Shown: in pieces, positions 30,178 through 39,865 of the stretch
Position numbering within the stretch: the first letter of the stretch is position 1
Layout of the letters: each line of letters opens with the position of its first letter
The notes under the pieces: generated by a model
Seen by the model: only the letters and a program-made list of their open reading frames with translations
The model's database searches: none
Told to the model about the DNA's origin: nothing
Source: Halalkalibacter oceani
GTDB lineage: Bacteria; Bacillota; Bacilli; Bacillales; Bacillaceae_D
Reading direction: 5' to 3'
Assembly: GCF_023715605.1 (NCBI RefSeq)
Contig: NZ_JAMBOL010000010.1
Coordinates: 62,001 to 126,000, forward strand
DNA length: 64,000 bases
Program-made: the position numbers and the translations under genes

Positions 30178-30993
30178 ATGAGTGAATTATCGTCATCACC
30201 TTTCATTAGAACGATTCAGCAAATCGTTCACCATCGCTTCTTTACAGGAACGATTATTACGTTAATTATGATTAATGCGATTATCGTCGGGTTGGAAACA
30301 TATCCGGCTTTATACGGCCAATATAAAGAGCTGTTTTTTGCCATTGATTATGTTTTATTATGGATTTTTACGATCGAAATCCTCATGCGTTTGCTGGCGG
30401 CCAGACCGACTTCCTCCTTTTTCAAAAACAGCTGGAATTGGTTTGATCTGATCATCGTCGCCTCCAGCCACATTTTTATCGGTGCCCACTTCATTACGGT
30501 GCTGCGGATTCTCCGCGTCCTCCGGGTGCTCCGGGCGATTTCCGTCATCCCGTCACTGCGCCGGTTGGTCGATGCTTTGCTGCTGACGATTCCGTCTCTC
30601 GGGAACATTATGATTCTGATGGGAATTATTTTCTATATTTTTGCCGTGATGGGAACGATGCTCTTTGCTTCGATCGCTCCAGAGTATTTCGGCAATCTTC
30701 AGCTGTCGCTGTTAACGCTCTTTCAGGTCGTAACGCTTGAATCGTGGGCCAGCGGCGTCATGCGGCCAATTTTTGCGGAAGCATGGTGGTCATGGATTTA
30801 CTTTGTCCTCTTTATCCTTGTCGGGACGTTTGTCATCTTCAACCTCTTTATCGGGGTGATTGTCAACAATGTCGAAAAAGCAAACGAAGAAGAAAAAAAT
30901 GCAGAAACAAGCAGCGAACTGACAGCCCTCCGCCAGGAAGTCGCCGAATTAAAAACAATGCTGCAAGCATTAACGAAGGAGAAGAGAAAGTAG
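30178..30993 (+). CDS. Voltage-gated sodium channel, NaChBac family
   Basis: 271 residues forming one six-helix subunit; four assemble a channel. S4 reads RILRVLRVLRAISV with a positive charge every third residue (about residues 109-122). The pore has the exact NaChBac selectivity filter TLESWAS (about 187-193), and S6 ends NLFIGVIVNNVEKA. A C-terminal coiled coil (LTALRQEVAELKTMLQAL) would hold the tetramer. Family members in alkaliphilic Bacillus support Na+ re-entry for pH homeostasis, flagellar drive and chemotaxis. GGAGGAGG lies upstream of the ATG. Confidence 0.93.
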   Translation: MSELSSSPFIRTIQQIVHHRFFTGTIITLIMINAIIVGLETYPALYGQYKELFFAIDYVLLWIFTIEILMRLLAARPTSSFFKNSWNWFDLIIVASSHIFIGAHFITVLRILRVLRVLRAISVIPSLRRLVDALLLTIPSLGNIMILMGIIFYIFAVMGTMLFASIAPEYFGNLQLSLLTLFQVVTLESWASGVMRPIFAEAWWSWIYFVLFILVGTFVIFNLFIGVIVNNVEKANEEEKNAETSSELTALRQEVAELKTMLQALTKEKRK

Positions 30994-30995
30994 AA

Positions 30996-31021
30996 GAGGC
31001 TGTGTCGAACGACACAGCCTT
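30996..31021 (+). terminator. Terminator after the sodium channel
   Basis: AGGCTGTGTCG and CGACACAGCCT pair with a short loop, directly after the stop. A second hairpin (AGCTAGAAGGAAAG with complement, 31057-31090) follows. Confidence 0.7.
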
Positions 31022-31133
31022 AAAGCAACGAGTGGAGTCTGCGCAAGGGTTTTAAAGCTAGAAGGAAAGCGGGTTTCTTTCCTTCTAGCTGCGCGCAGTA
31101 CGGAACCGTTGCCATCCTTGAGTTTGCCTCATT

Positions 31134-31161
31134 AAGAGGGTGTCCTGAAGGACATCCTCTT
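31134..31161 (-). terminator. Hairpin at the end of the aspartokinase gene
   Basis: AAGAGGATGTCC pairs with GGACACCCTCTT on the minus strand and overlaps the stop codon. The T-tract after it is short. Confidence 0.55.
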
Positions 31162-32530
31162 ATTGCACCGTCTCCCCTGCTCCGGCGAAGAATTCTTCGT
31201 AGAGGGCGCGTACGGCACGGTCGGCATCCTCCTGATGGACGCCCAGCACGAGGCTGACTTCGGAGGAGCCTTGGTTGATCATCTCAATGTTGACGTTTGC
31301 CCGTGCCAACGCTGCTGTTGCCCGGGCGGAGACACCGACGGTATTATGCATTCCTTCCCCGACGATCATCACCATCGCAAAATCCTTCTCGACATACACA
31401 TCATCGACACAAAGCTCTTCGCGAATCCGCTTGATGATGCGCGCTTCCATTTCAGGTGTCAACTGATTCTGACGGAGGATAACGGACGTATCATCAATCC
31501 CGGAAGGAATATGCTCATAGGACAGACATTCATCCTCCAAAATTTGCAGCAGCTTGCGGCCAAAGCCGACTTCCCGGTTCATCAGATACTTGCGGACATA
31601 AATCGTGGAGAAGCCTTCATCGGCCGCGATGCCGATCACCGGATTCAAAAAGTATTCCCGCTCTGAAATAATCATCGTACCGGACGAAGCTGGATTATTC
31701 GTATTTTTCACACATACCGGAATCCGTTTGCGGAAGGCTGGAATGAGCGCCTCATCATGAAAGACGGAAAATCCGGCATAGGACAGCTCGCGCATTTCAC
31801 GATAGGTCATCCGCTTAATTTTGACTGGATTGGCGACAACATTCGGATTGGCTGCGAACACCGAATCTACATCGGTGAAATTTTCATAAAGCTCAGCCTC
31901 CACTCCCGCTGCAAGAATCGAGCCGGTAATGTCCGAACCGCCGCGCGGAAATGTGACCAGCTTCCCTTCCTTCGAGTAACCGAAAAAGCCGGGAAATACA
32001 ATGATTTCTTTCGTATCAGCCAGCTTCGACAGATGGTCGAATGCTTCCGGCAACACCTGGGCATTGCCCGGCTCGTCACTGACATATAAGCCGGCATCCT
32101 GCGGATTTAAATAAACCGCATTCAGACCGAGACTTTGAAAATAATTGGCGATCAATTTCGCATTATTGTCTTCTCCGCTCGCCTTAATTAAATCGATAAA
32201 CGATTCCGGCTGATTCCGATCAAATTCTAGCCGTTTTCTTAAATCAGCTTCGATTGTCGCTACAATATCATCGCCCAATCCTAGTCCTGTCGCAATGTCC
32301 GAATAGCGAGCCACGACAGCCTCCAGCGCATTTTCCGTATCCCCTTGGCTTAAAGCCTCCTCAGCAAGACGAATAAGCAGATCCGTTACCTTTGTATCAG
32401 CACTGCTCCGCTTTCCTGGAGCTGAAACGACGACAATTTTCCGCTCTTTATCAGCAGCAACGATATCGGCTACTTTCTTTATTTGCTCCGCGCTCGCAAC
32501 AGAGGTACCCCCAAATTTTGCTACTTTCAT
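31160..32530 (-). CDS. thrD: Aspartate kinase III (YclM/ThrD type)
   Basis: The 456-residue enzyme phosphorylates aspartate at the head of the lysine/threonine/methionine pathway. VAKFGGTSVA (kinase start), GRGGSDITG-like FPRGGSDITG (about 196-205) and two C-terminal ACT domains (with VMIVGEGMHNTVGV) are visible. It lacks the internal start of the LysC alpha/beta form, and its length matches B. subtilis YclM (454), a threonine/lysine-sensitive type. No lysine riboswitch is seen upstream. Single gene. Confidence 0.9.
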   Translation of the reverse strand: MKVAKFGGTSVASAEQIKKVADIVAADKERKIVVVSAPGKRSSADTKVTDLLIRLAEEALSQGDTENALEAVVARYSDIATGLGLGDDIVATIEADLRKRLEFDRNQPESFIDLIKASGEDNNAKLIANYFQSLGLNAVYLNPQDAGLYVSDEPGNAQVLPEAFDHLSKLADTKEIIVFPGFFGYSKEGKLVTFPRGGSDITGSILAAGVEAELYENFTDVDSVFAANPNVVANPVKIKRMTYREMRELSYAGFSVFHDEALIPAFRKRIPVCVKNTNNPASSGTMIISEREYFLNPVIGIAADEGFSTIYVRKYLMNREVGFGRKLLQILEDECLSYEHIPSGIDDTSVILRQNQLTPEMEARIIKRIREELCVDDVYVEKDFAMVMIVGEGMHNTVGVSARATAALARANVNIEMINQGSSEVSLVLGVHQEDADRAVRALYEEFFAGAGETVQ

Positions 32531-32731
32531 GTTTGCTCTCCAGCTCCTTATTTCAACATTTCTCTCTACTATCAGTTATTAGAACATTCCAACTATACCA
32601 TATGTAGATTATCCCGAAAAGCCCCACATAACCGATTTTTGCAAGAGATCCAATGCTCACTGGGCATGAGTGGGGATGACATCTTTCTTCCATACGATTA
32701 GCTCTTCTGGGTGGAGGATACGTAGCCATCT

Positions 32732-33019
32732 CTACTGAAAGATTGCAATCAAAAACGGCTTTCGTTCAGTTGCCAGCTCCTGATCCGTACAGCTTGATTC
32801 GCTAAGATAGGATAAGTGCCGGGCTTGAGCGAGCGTTGTTTCTTCCAGATTATTGGTCAAATCAGCTTGATCAAAACAAGCAGGGGCGCTGTATACCTTT
32901 TTTGTATGATCAATGACAACCCTTGCATCCTCTGGCGGACCGACAGATATTGGAATCACAAAACCGAGAATGAGCAACACAACAGCTCCACCTATTAACA
33001 TGATTGTCCCTTTTTTCAT
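32732..33019 (-). CDS. Small exported hypothetical protein
   Basis: The protein has 95 residues. One membrane or signal segment (MLIGGAVVLLILGFVIPISV) is followed by a polar part with two cysteines (SAPACFDQ and ESSCTDQE) that could form a disulphide outside the cell. Start ATG 33019 has only a moderate ribosome site (GTAGG). Family not recognised. The region 32531-32731 between it and aspartokinase holds no other gene. Confidence 0.6.
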   Translation of the reverse strand: MKKGTIMLIGGAVVLLILGFVIPISVGPPEDARVVIDHTKKVYSAPACFDQADLTNNLEETTLAQARHLSYLSESSCTDQELATERKPFLIAIFQ

Positions 33020-33198
33020 AGTAAACCTACTTTCTTGTCTCTTTTTCCCTTTGTAGTGTAATATGGAGGAAGCGTCAATGCAATACTATTGACTTACTTA
33101 GCCGTCTTTCTTACTATTTGAATATTGGGTAGAAAAAAAGCGAGGAACCATAAGCTAGGTCTAGATAGAAAACATGAATTTTCAGGAGTGATGAGTAG

Positions 33199-34083
33199 AT
33201 GAAACGTTCGTTACCACCAAAGGCTGAGCGTCATCGTCACTTTGGTTCTGTCGATCCGATTGTCGGCAGCAAACCAACGGACAAAGAGAAGATGCCAGAC
33301 CTTCAAAATAAACCAGATGATTTTTATTTTCCGATTCAACAAGTTGGCATTTCCAACGTTAAATACCCAGTGATGATTGAAGCGGAGCTTGCGCCGACGA
33401 CGCAAACCACAACAGCGGAGTTCGCGATGACAACAAGCCTCGAGCAGGACTTTAAAGGAATTAATATGAGCCGTTTAACCGAACAGCTCCATCTCTTTTT
33501 CCAAACTCACCTGCTATCAGTTGAAACGCTGCGTGAATTTACAGCGATTTTGGCGAAGGAAATGAAACAGACGAGTTCGAACGTTCGCGTAACGTTTCCG
33601 TGGTTCTTTACGAAATCAAGTCCCGCCCTGCAAAAGGAAGGGATGGCTCACGCCGACGTGACATACGATGTCACCTATGACGAAAAAGAAGGCTATCAAT
33701 CGAAGATCACCTTAACCGCCGCTGTCACGACGCTCTGCCCGTGCTCGAAGGAGATCAGCGAGTACAGTGCACATAATCAGCGTGGTTTTGTCACGATGAC
33801 AGTGACGGTGGATGAGACATTTGATGCTGACTGGAAGAAGGTTTTATTAGAAGCGGCGGAAACAAATGCCAGCTCGATTCTCTATCCAGTGCTGAAGCGT
33901 CCTGATGAAAAGGCCGTAACCGAGCACGCTTATGAAAACCCGCGCTTTGTCGAAGATTTGGCCCGCCTTGTCGCTGCCGACCTTTATGAGCATGAGGCGG
34001 TGCAAGCTTTTGAAATCGAATGCCGCAATGAAGAATCAATCCATCAGCATGACGCGATTGCCCGCTTATCGTTTGCGAAATAA
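33199..34083 (+). CDS. folE2: GTP cyclohydrolase FolE2 (type IB)
   Basis: 294 residues, catalysing GTP to dihydroneopterin triphosphate, first step of folate (and queuosine) synthesis. Family marks: the N-terminal DVGISNVKYP-like QVGISNVKYPV, the catalytic cysteine in TTLCPCSKEIS (about residue 180) and SAHNQRG. Type IB enzymes use various metals and are often induced by zinc shortage in Bacillus. I looked for a Zur box upstream and saw none. CAGGAGTG precedes the ATG. Confidence 0.92.
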   Translation: MKRSLPPKAERHRHFGSVDPIVGSKPTDKEKMPDLQNKPDDFYFPIQQVGISNVKYPVMIEAELAPTTQTTTAEFAMTTSLEQDFKGINMSRLTEQLHLFFQTHLLSVETLREFTAILAKEMKQTSSNVRVTFPWFFTKSSPALQKEGMAHADVTYDVTYDEKEGYQSKITLTAAVTTLCPCSKEISEYSAHNQRGFVTMTVTVDETFDADWKKVLLEAAETNASSILYPVLKRPDEKAVTEHAYENPRFVEDLARLVAADLYEHEAVQAFEIECRNEESIHQHDAIARLSFAK

Positions 34084-34120
34084 CACTTCTCGATAGAAGT
34101 GGTGCGAGTAAATGAAATGA

Positions 34121-34235
34121 AGGGGGTGGGAAAAGGTTGTTCTCTTACCTTTTCCCACCCCCAAACTAATGAGCGGAACCGTCACGATCTTTTATCTCAC
34201 AACGGACTTGCGGCGCGTGAAGCCATGTCGACTCC
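34121..34235 (+). repeat. Composite intergenic repeat, shortened copy
   Basis: Perfect hairpin GGGGGTGGGAAAAGGT...ACCTTTTCCCACCCCC (34122-34164), then AATGAGCGGAACCGTCACGATC and CTCACAACGGACTTGCGGCGCGTGAAGCC. The left arm of the inner palindrome is missing compared with the copies at 6275 and 28866. The hairpin serves folE2 and, in reverse, the amidohydrolase gene. Confidence 0.7.
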
Positions 34236-34299
34236 ATGCTTGCTATCTAGTCTCGACTCGTCTCACCTATGTGTGGAATGACGTTTGCCGCTACCTTGC

Positions 34300-35451
34300 T
34301 CAAGACAGTTTCTGCTTTCCATCCTTCATTACCCATTCGACATTCAGCAATGCTTCACTGTCCGCCTGAACATTTCCCCGAACTGCCACAATATCCGCTT
34401 TCTTTCCTGCATGTAATGATCCGATGCTATTTTCCATTTCGCACAGCTCAGCAGCACGCGATGTAATTCCTTGTAATGCTTTTTCAAGCGGTTCGCCAAT
34501 GTTCTCCAGGAAGATGACATCCTTTGCCAGTTCCCCATGTGTCGCATCCGTTCCAACCGCATAGCGAACCCCTGATTGAAGCAGCCTTTTATGGGTGTCG
34601 AGCACCTCTTCTTTATTGCACTGGAAGCTGAGAGCGACGCTGTGCGGGACCGTATTCCATCTGTCCTGATGAAAGAAGATGCTCGGCGTTAACACGACCC
34701 AGCGACTTTGTTTTATCATCTCTTCAATTTGACGATCGTCAGCAAAATAGGCGTGTTCGATCACATCGACTCCTTCCGCGATGCAGTCGGTCAGCCCTTT
34801 TCCACCGATCGCATGCGCCGCGACTTTCTTTCCGACCTGATGAGCTTCCTCGACGGCGACGCGGATTTCGGCCGCTGTCATATAAGAAGGAAGGAACTCT
34901 CCTTTCCGTACGGTATCCGTCGTGAAAATTTTAATAAAATCAGCTCCATGAAGCAGGTTTTCACGTACGGCCGTTCTAATTTGCTCGCCGCCGTTAAAAA
35001 CCGTACCTACAGAGCCGTGCGCATGGCTTGCTTTAATGCCACGTGTACACGTCACAATTCGCGGCCCCTCGACGATCCCCTGCTCAACCGCCTCCTTCAG
35101 GTACACATCAATGAAATTTTTATCGCCGAGACAACGGGACGTCGTAATGCCGCTGGCAAGATCGATTTTCATATTTTCAATACCGCGCAATAGTAAGAGC
35201 GGGTCCGGATCGTTCATCAATTGCGGGTGGTTTTCAAGCTGCGGTGAGAGCGAGAGATGATCGTGGGCATCGATAAAGCCCGGTAAAAGCGTGCAGCCGT
35301 CCAGATCGATGACTTCCCTGCCCTCAGGAATTTCAATCTCGCCAAATTTAAGCTCAATAATCGTATCACCTTCAACCGTCAGCACCGGGTCCCGCGTAAA
35401 CGTTCCTTCTATACTATCAAACAGCCAGCTCGCTTTAATGTACATGGGCAT
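34300..35451 (-). CDS. Amidohydrolase-family metal-dependent hydrolase
   Basis: Of 383 residues. The TIM-barrel amidohydrolase signs are PGFIDAHDHLS (metal HxH, about residue 65), DFIKIFTTD with a Lys on strand 4, AAHAIGG and IEHAYFAD (two His), and GTDATHGEL (Asp). This is the imidazolonepropionase/prolidase-like branch; substrate unknown, a lactone or amide is possible. I chose ATG 35451, nine bases past AAAGAGGA; ATG 35460 sits on that site. It overlaps the upstream epimerase gene by 17 bases, so the two are coupled. It is the last gene of the TRAP-linked operon. Confidence 0.85.
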   Translation of the reverse strand: MPMYIKASWLFDSIEGTFTRDPVLTVEGDTIIELKFGEIEIPEGREVIDLDGCTLLPGFIDAHDHLSLSPQLENHPQLMNDPDPLLLLRGIENMKIDLASGITTSRCLGDKNFIDVYLKEAVEQGIVEGPRIVTCTRGIKASHAHGSVGTVFNGGEQIRTAVRENLLHGADFIKIFTTDTVRKGEFLPSYMTAAEIRVAVEEAHQVGKKVAAHAIGGKGLTDCIAEGVDVIEHAYFADDRQIEEMIKQSRWVVLTPSIFFHQDRWNTVPHSVALSFQCNKEEVLDTHKRLLQSGVRYAVGTDATHGELAKDVIFLENIGEPLEKALQGITSRAAELCEMENSIGSLHAGKKADIVAVRGNVQADSEALLNVEWVMKDGKQKLS

Positions 35452-36415
35452 CGACTTCATTCCTCTTTTTCAATTCCGTTTTCAGCCAAGTAAAATATGC
35501 TTCGAGCGACTCTCTGAAGTCAGCAGAGGGCTTGTAGCCGATCTGTTCCTTATAATTGGAGACAAGCGGCCCCCTGATTGGTGCCTGAAGCACGAATGGC
35601 TCAGCCCCTTCGCCGACATTGATGTTGCTGGCGGGGCATTTTTGCTGAAGAAACTCAATGATTTCCTGGTTGGCGTATAATTGTTCACTGCTTAAATGCA
35701 CGCATGGAGGTGCCTCATCTGTTTCGAGCAGGCGGACGATGCCTTCCGTCACATCATCGACATACGTGAAATTGGCGATGAAATCCCGGCCCGAGCGCTC
35801 CTCTAATTGATTTTCAGTCAGAACTTTATACGTATAATAGGCAATCGGGCCATTGCTCCAGCGCGGCTCTTTGACTGTCGGTAAGGGGCCGAATACCCAG
35901 GAGACGCGAATGTTGATCGTTTCCATTCCATAATTCACACGGTAGCAATGCAGCAGCTCCTCACTTAAGCGCTTCGTCGTCGCGTACGTATTCATCGGCG
36001 TCGCCGGCACCGTTTCATCAATTGGATCCGTTGACGTTTGTTTCCCGAAGACCGAACCGGAGCCAATATAAATGAACTTTTGAACTTGGTGGATTCTCGC
36101 CAGTTCCAATAAGCTTAATGTGCCGATTGTGTTCGTCTCCACCGCATCTGTAGGATTAGCTTTGCAATACATTCCATTTAGATTGGCTGCCGCATGGATG
36201 ATCGCATCAAAGCGATGCTTCGCAAAAAGAGCGGTAACGGTAAAATGGTTCGTCACATCGCCTTGTTCAAATTCGATCGAATCACTACCGGTAAAGAAAT
36301 CCGTATCCCGGTCAATCGTTTTATCAAACAGAACAACGTGATGCCCTTCCTGCGCCAGCCTTTTTACCGCATTCGCTCCGATCAGACCGAATCCTCCCGT
36401 AACCAAAATCTTCAT
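35435..36415 (-). CDS. NAD-dependent epimerase/dehydratase (extended SDR)
   Basis: 326 residues. VTGGFGLIGANAVKRL binds NAD, Ser in GSGSVFG and the YATTK pair give the catalytic residues (Tyr about 148), and VSWVFGP is the conserved turn. Extended SDRs include sugar epimerases and uronate dehydrogenases. In a cluster with acid-sugar dehydratase and TRAP transporter, an aldose or uronate oxidation is plausible (inference). Upstream gene ends 31 bases away. Confidence 0.87.
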   Translation of the reverse strand: MKILVTGGFGLIGANAVKRLAQEGHHVVLFDKTIDRDTDFFTGSDSIEFEQGDVTNHFTVTALFAKHRFDAIIHAAANLNGMYCKANPTDAVETNTIGTLSLLELARIHQVQKFIYIGSGSVFGKQTSTDPIDETVPATPMNTYATTKRLSEELLHCYRVNYGMETINIRVSWVFGPLPTVKEPRWSNGPIAYYTYKVLTENQLEERSGRDFIANFTYVDDVTEGIVRLLETDEAPPCVHLSSEQLYANQEIIEFLQQKCPASNINVGEGAEPFVLQAPIRGPLVSNYKEQIGYKPSADFRESLEAYFTWLKTELKKRNEVDAHVH

Positions 36416-36445
36416 TCGCCCAGCTCCTCTCTCTGTAAACGTTTT

Positions 36446-37333
36446 TTATTTCGCCGCCTGTTCAAAATCATCGCAGATTTGTTGAAAAATAGCCGTATAG
36501 TCAATACCTCCCCCGTAGTGATCCACCAATCGGGCAAACATTTCTTCTATTTTCCGTAAAAGCGGCAATTCGAGCCCTTCCTCCCGCGCTTTATCGACAG
36601 CAAGACGGACATCCTTCAGCAGCAGCTCCGCTTTAAAGCTTGGAGAGTAATCTCCGGCGATCATTCCAGCTGCCTTGTGCTCCAAATGCCAGCAGTTCGC
36701 TCCTCCCGACTGTAAAACATCGCGGACATGGTAAAGGTCGAGTCCCTCCTTTTTGGCAACCGCCAGCGCTTCACTCATTGTTGTCACCGTGCCAGCGACC
36801 ATGATTTGATTGCATATTTTCGTTGTTTGCCCGGCGCCGCTTCCTCCCATATACATGACCCTTCCACCTAATACATCAAGGATATCCTTTACTTCAGAAA
36901 AATAATGACGCTCTCCCCCAACCATAATTGATAAAGTGCCTGCTTCCGCCCCGACGCGGCCGCCGCTCACCGGGGCATCGATAAAGCCGACTCCTTTTTC
37001 CTGAAAAGCATGATGGATTTCTTTTGTGACATTGGGTGAGATACTGCTCATATCAATCACGATCGTACCCGGTGCCGCATAGTGAATCACCGCCTCAGCA
37101 CCGTCTGTTAAAGCCGTTTTGACATGAGGGGAATTCGGAAGCATTGTAATCACAATCTCATTTCCTTCGATCAGCTGTTCAACCGTTTTTGCTCTTTTCG
37201 CACCTTGTCTGATCAACTCCTCAACCGGCTGTTCCACCAAGTCAAAAACGGTAACATCATAACCGGCTCGAACTAAATTACCTGCCATTGGTTTTCCCAT
37301 AATTCCCAACCCGATAAACGCGATTTTCTTCAT
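36446..37333 (-). CDS. 3-hydroxyisobutyrate / tartronate-semialdehyde-type dehydrogenase
   Basis: The protein has 295 residues of the beta-hydroxyacid dehydrogenase family. GLGIMGKPMAGNLVRAG binds NAD(P), DAPVSGGRVGAEAGTL is the substrate loop, and GQTTKICNQI holds the catalytic lysine (about residue 171). Known activities are reduction of tartronate semialdehyde to glycerate or oxidation of 3-hydroxyisobutyrate. The former would suit hydroxyacid catabolism next to a glycolate regulon, but this is inference. Confidence 0.88.
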   Translation of the reverse strand: MKKIAFIGLGIMGKPMAGNLVRAGYDVTVFDLVEQPVEELIRQGAKRAKTVEQLIEGNEIVITMLPNSPHVKTALTDGAEAVIHYAAPGTIVIDMSSISPNVTKEIHHAFQEKGVGFIDAPVSGGRVGAEAGTLSIMVGGERHYFSEVKDILDVLGGRVMYMGGSGAGQTTKICNQIMVAGTVTTMSEALAVAKKEGLDLYHVRDVLQSGGANCWHLEHKAAGMIAGDYSPSFKAELLLKDVRLAVDKAREEGLELPLLRKIEEMFARLVDHYGGGIDYTAIFQQICDDFEQAAK

Positions 37334-37422
37334 GCCGTCTCTCCTTGTCTCTTCGTTTTACAGAAGAAGGCCAGAAGTCACAAACTGCTCACTTCCAGCC
37401 TTTTTCTTCTTATCGCAATTCG

Positions 37423-38487
37423 TTACTCCGCCGCCCGAATCCGTTCGACGAGGTCCGGAGCCCACTCCCCTTGAAACTGCTCGACAATATTGCTTTCCTC
37501 CAATTTCTTGGCAAACGCATCACGGTCCACGTCATCAATTATCGTCGTTCCATCGTCGATAATCTGCTGTCTGTAAATTTCCTCGTTTTCTTTGACGAGC
37601 TGCTTCTGATAGGTCCCCGCTTCTTCAATCGCTTCAACGACTTGTGCCTGCATCTCTTCCGGGAAGCTTTCAAACGTATCATTGTTGATGACAACGACCA
37701 TTGGGGCGATTAAATGCTGGGTCGTCATCACATAATTTTGCACCTCATGCAGCTTTGACGTATAAATCATATCGAGCGGATTTTCCTGCCCGTCAACAGT
37801 TTTTTGCTCCAGCGCGACGTACAATTGATCAAATGCCATCGGCGTCGGATTGGCGCCAAGGATTTTCCATGCTTCCACGACTAATGGAATTTCAGGAACC
37901 CGCAGCTTCATTCCATTTAAATCGTCCGGCGTCCGGATTTCCGTATTGGCCGTCAAGTTTCGCGGCCCGCGGTGCCAGTAATCCAAAATGCGCGAATTAA
38001 GGGACTCATTGATTGCCGCATTAATTTCATCGCCGACTTCTCCATCAAGCACGCGATCTAAATGGTCGGTATCTTTAATTAAAAACGGCAATGACAACCC
38101 GCTGTATTCCGGGGCGAACATTCCGAATATCGCATCGCCGGTGATAACCATGTCAACGGTTTGCAGCGACATTCCCTCAAGCAAGTCGCGTTCCCCGCCG
38201 AGCTGAGCATTGGCGAAAATGTTGACCGTCAGCTCTCCACCTGTTCTTTCCTCAATCAGTTCCTTGAACTTCTGTGCTCCTAAATCCGTCTCACTGTCAG
38301 TCGCGTTAATATAGCCGATATCGATCGAGTAACTGCCGCCGCCTTCCGCCGGTGCTTCCTCTCCCTGATCCCCGGCATCTGCACCCGGGTCTGCTTCCGT
38401 CTGAGTGTCGGAGCTTCCCCCGCATGCAGTGAGCAAGAATGCAAAGAGCAAGGCCATTACAGTAAAGAAAAATTTCGCTTTCATCAT
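37423..38487 (-). CDS. dctP: TRAP transporter substrate-binding lipoprotein DctP
   Basis: 354 residues with a lipoprotein signal (LLTACGGSS) and an acidic Glu/Gly/Asp linker. The DctP fold signs are clear: a central Arg in DLNGMKLRVPEIP (about 170, the carboxylate-binding residue), NPTPMAFDQLYVALEQKTVDGQENPL. These proteins bind organic or sugar acids. It follows the DctQ and DctM genes, as usual for a TRAP set. Tandem ATG at 38487/38484. Confidence 0.93.
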   Translation of the reverse strand: MMKAKFFFTVMALLFAFLLTACGGSSDTQTEADPGADAGDQGEEAPAEGGGSYSIDIGYINATDSETDLGAQKFKELIEERTGGELTVNIFANAQLGGERDLLEGMSLQTVDMVITGDAIFGMFAPEYSGLSLPFLIKDTDHLDRVLDGEVGDEINAAINESLNSRILDYWHRGPRNLTANTEIRTPDDLNGMKLRVPEIPLVVEAWKILGANPTPMAFDQLYVALEQKTVDGQENPLDMIYTSKLHEVQNYVMTTQHLIAPMVVVINNDTFESFPEEMQAQVVEAIEEAGTYQKQLVKENEEIYRQQIIDDGTTIIDDVDRDAFAKKLEESNIVEQFQGEWAPDLVERIRAAE

Positions 38488-38592
38488 TAACCCTCCTTAA
38501 AATGTACGATCAACAAGGAATAAGAGCCGTGAGATGACTTCACAAAATCTGGCACCCCTCCTTTCAGTAGCGGGCATTCATCTGTCCATTTT

Positions 38593-39864
38593 TTATAAAA
38601 GATTCGGCAGCCAAAGACTAATCACCGGTAAGAACGTTAAAATGAGCAGGTTAATAATCAAGACGAGTAAGAAAGGCAGAATCCCTTTCGTAATTTCTTC
38701 GAGCGTAATCCCGGCGATCCGGCTTGAGATGAACAAGTTGACCCCAACTGGCGGTGTCACCATCCCCATCGCTAAATTGACGATCATAATAATCCCGAAG
38801 TGGACCGGGTCGACGTCAAACGTTAGCGCAACCGGCAAGAGAATCGGCGCTAATATAATAATCGCTGCGCTCGTCTCAAAGAACATGCCGATAAAAAAGA
38901 GAAACAGATTGACAAGAAGCAGGAAGATGACTTTACTTGTCGTGAAATCGGTAATGAGCGAAGCCGCTTGCTGTGGAATCATCCCCTTCGTCATAATCCA
39001 GCCAAACAGTCCGGCCGCTGAAACAATGATCATAATAATTGCTGATAAGACGGCCGATTCCCCGAGGATTGGCAGGAGATCCTTTATTTTAATTTCTTTG
39101 TAAATCCATAAGCCGACGATCAGAGCGTAAGCGACTGAAACGGCCGCAGCTTCTGTCGGTGTGAAGATTCCTCCGTAAATCCCGCCTAAAATAATGACGG
39201 GCATCAGCAAGGCCAGTGTCGACTCCTTCAGAGCGATCCATTTATCCTTCCATGTCGTTTTTACATCGTTCGGATAGCCTTTCATTTTGGCAAGGATCGT
39301 AACGGTAATCACAAGCAGCAGCCCGATAATCAGCCCGGGGACAATCCCGGCGAGAAACATCGCGCCAATCGATGTTCCGGTTGACACCCCGTAGAGAATC
39401 ATCGGAATACTCGGTGGAATAATGACGCCCAGTTCACCGGAAACGGCCTGGGAAGCGGCGGCAAAGCGCTTGCTGTAGCCTTTTTTGATCATCGCCGGAA
39501 TAAGGATCGCCCCTAAAGCGGCAACCGTCGCCGCACTGGAGCCGGAAATCGCGCCAAAAAGCATCGAGGCGACGATTGTCACGACAGCCAATCCACCAGA
39601 CATATGCCCAATAAACGCTGATGCCAGGTTGACGAGGCGGCGTGAAATTCCCCCGGTCCCCATGATTTTTCCAGCTAATACGAAAAAGGGCACCGCCAAC
39701 AGCGCAAAGGAATCAATCGAGGTAAACATCCGCTGTATCAACAATTCATACGGTAAATTCCCGTCAATGAGAATCGCCACAATGGAAGAAAGGCCAAGGG
39801 AAAAGGCGATCGGCACACTCAGCAGCATCAGCACAAGCAAAGTGATAAACATAAAGAGCGCCAT
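38593..39864 (-). CDS. dctM: TRAP transporter large permease DctM
   Basis: 423 residues with about 12 membrane helices and the family elements SGSSAATVAALGAI, PPSIPMILYGV and GMVTPPVGVNLF. It drives uptake with the sodium or proton gradient. The gene ends 105 bases before dctP and starts one base after the dctQ stop. Confidence 0.94.
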   Translation of the reverse strand: MALFMFITLLVLMLLSVPIAFSLGLSSIVAILIDGNLPYELLIQRMFTSIDSFALLAVPFFVLAGKIMGTGGISRRLVNLASAFIGHMSGGLAVVTIVASMLFGAISGSSAATVAALGAILIPAMIKKGYSKRFAAASQAVSGELGVIIPPSIPMILYGVSTGTSIGAMFLAGIVPGLIIGLLLVITVTILAKMKGYPNDVKTTWKDKWIALKESTLALLMPVIILGGIYGGIFTPTEAAAVSVAYALIVGLWIYKEIKIKDLLPILGESAVLSAIIMIIVSAAGLFGWIMTKGMIPQQAASLITDFTTSKVIFLLLVNLFLFFIGMFFETSAAIIILAPILLPVALTFDVDPVHFGIIMIVNLAMGMVTPPVGVNLFISSRIAGITLEEITKGILPFLLVLIINLLILTFLPVISLWLPNLL

Positions 39865-39865
39865 C

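Noticed and set aside
32531-32731. Lysine riboswitch upstream of aspartokinase
   Set aside because: None of the conserved lysine-aptamer segments is recognisable and the gap is short.
33060-33198. Zur box before folE2
   Set aside because: Looked for the TCGTAATNATTACGA-type site; nothing close enough was seen.
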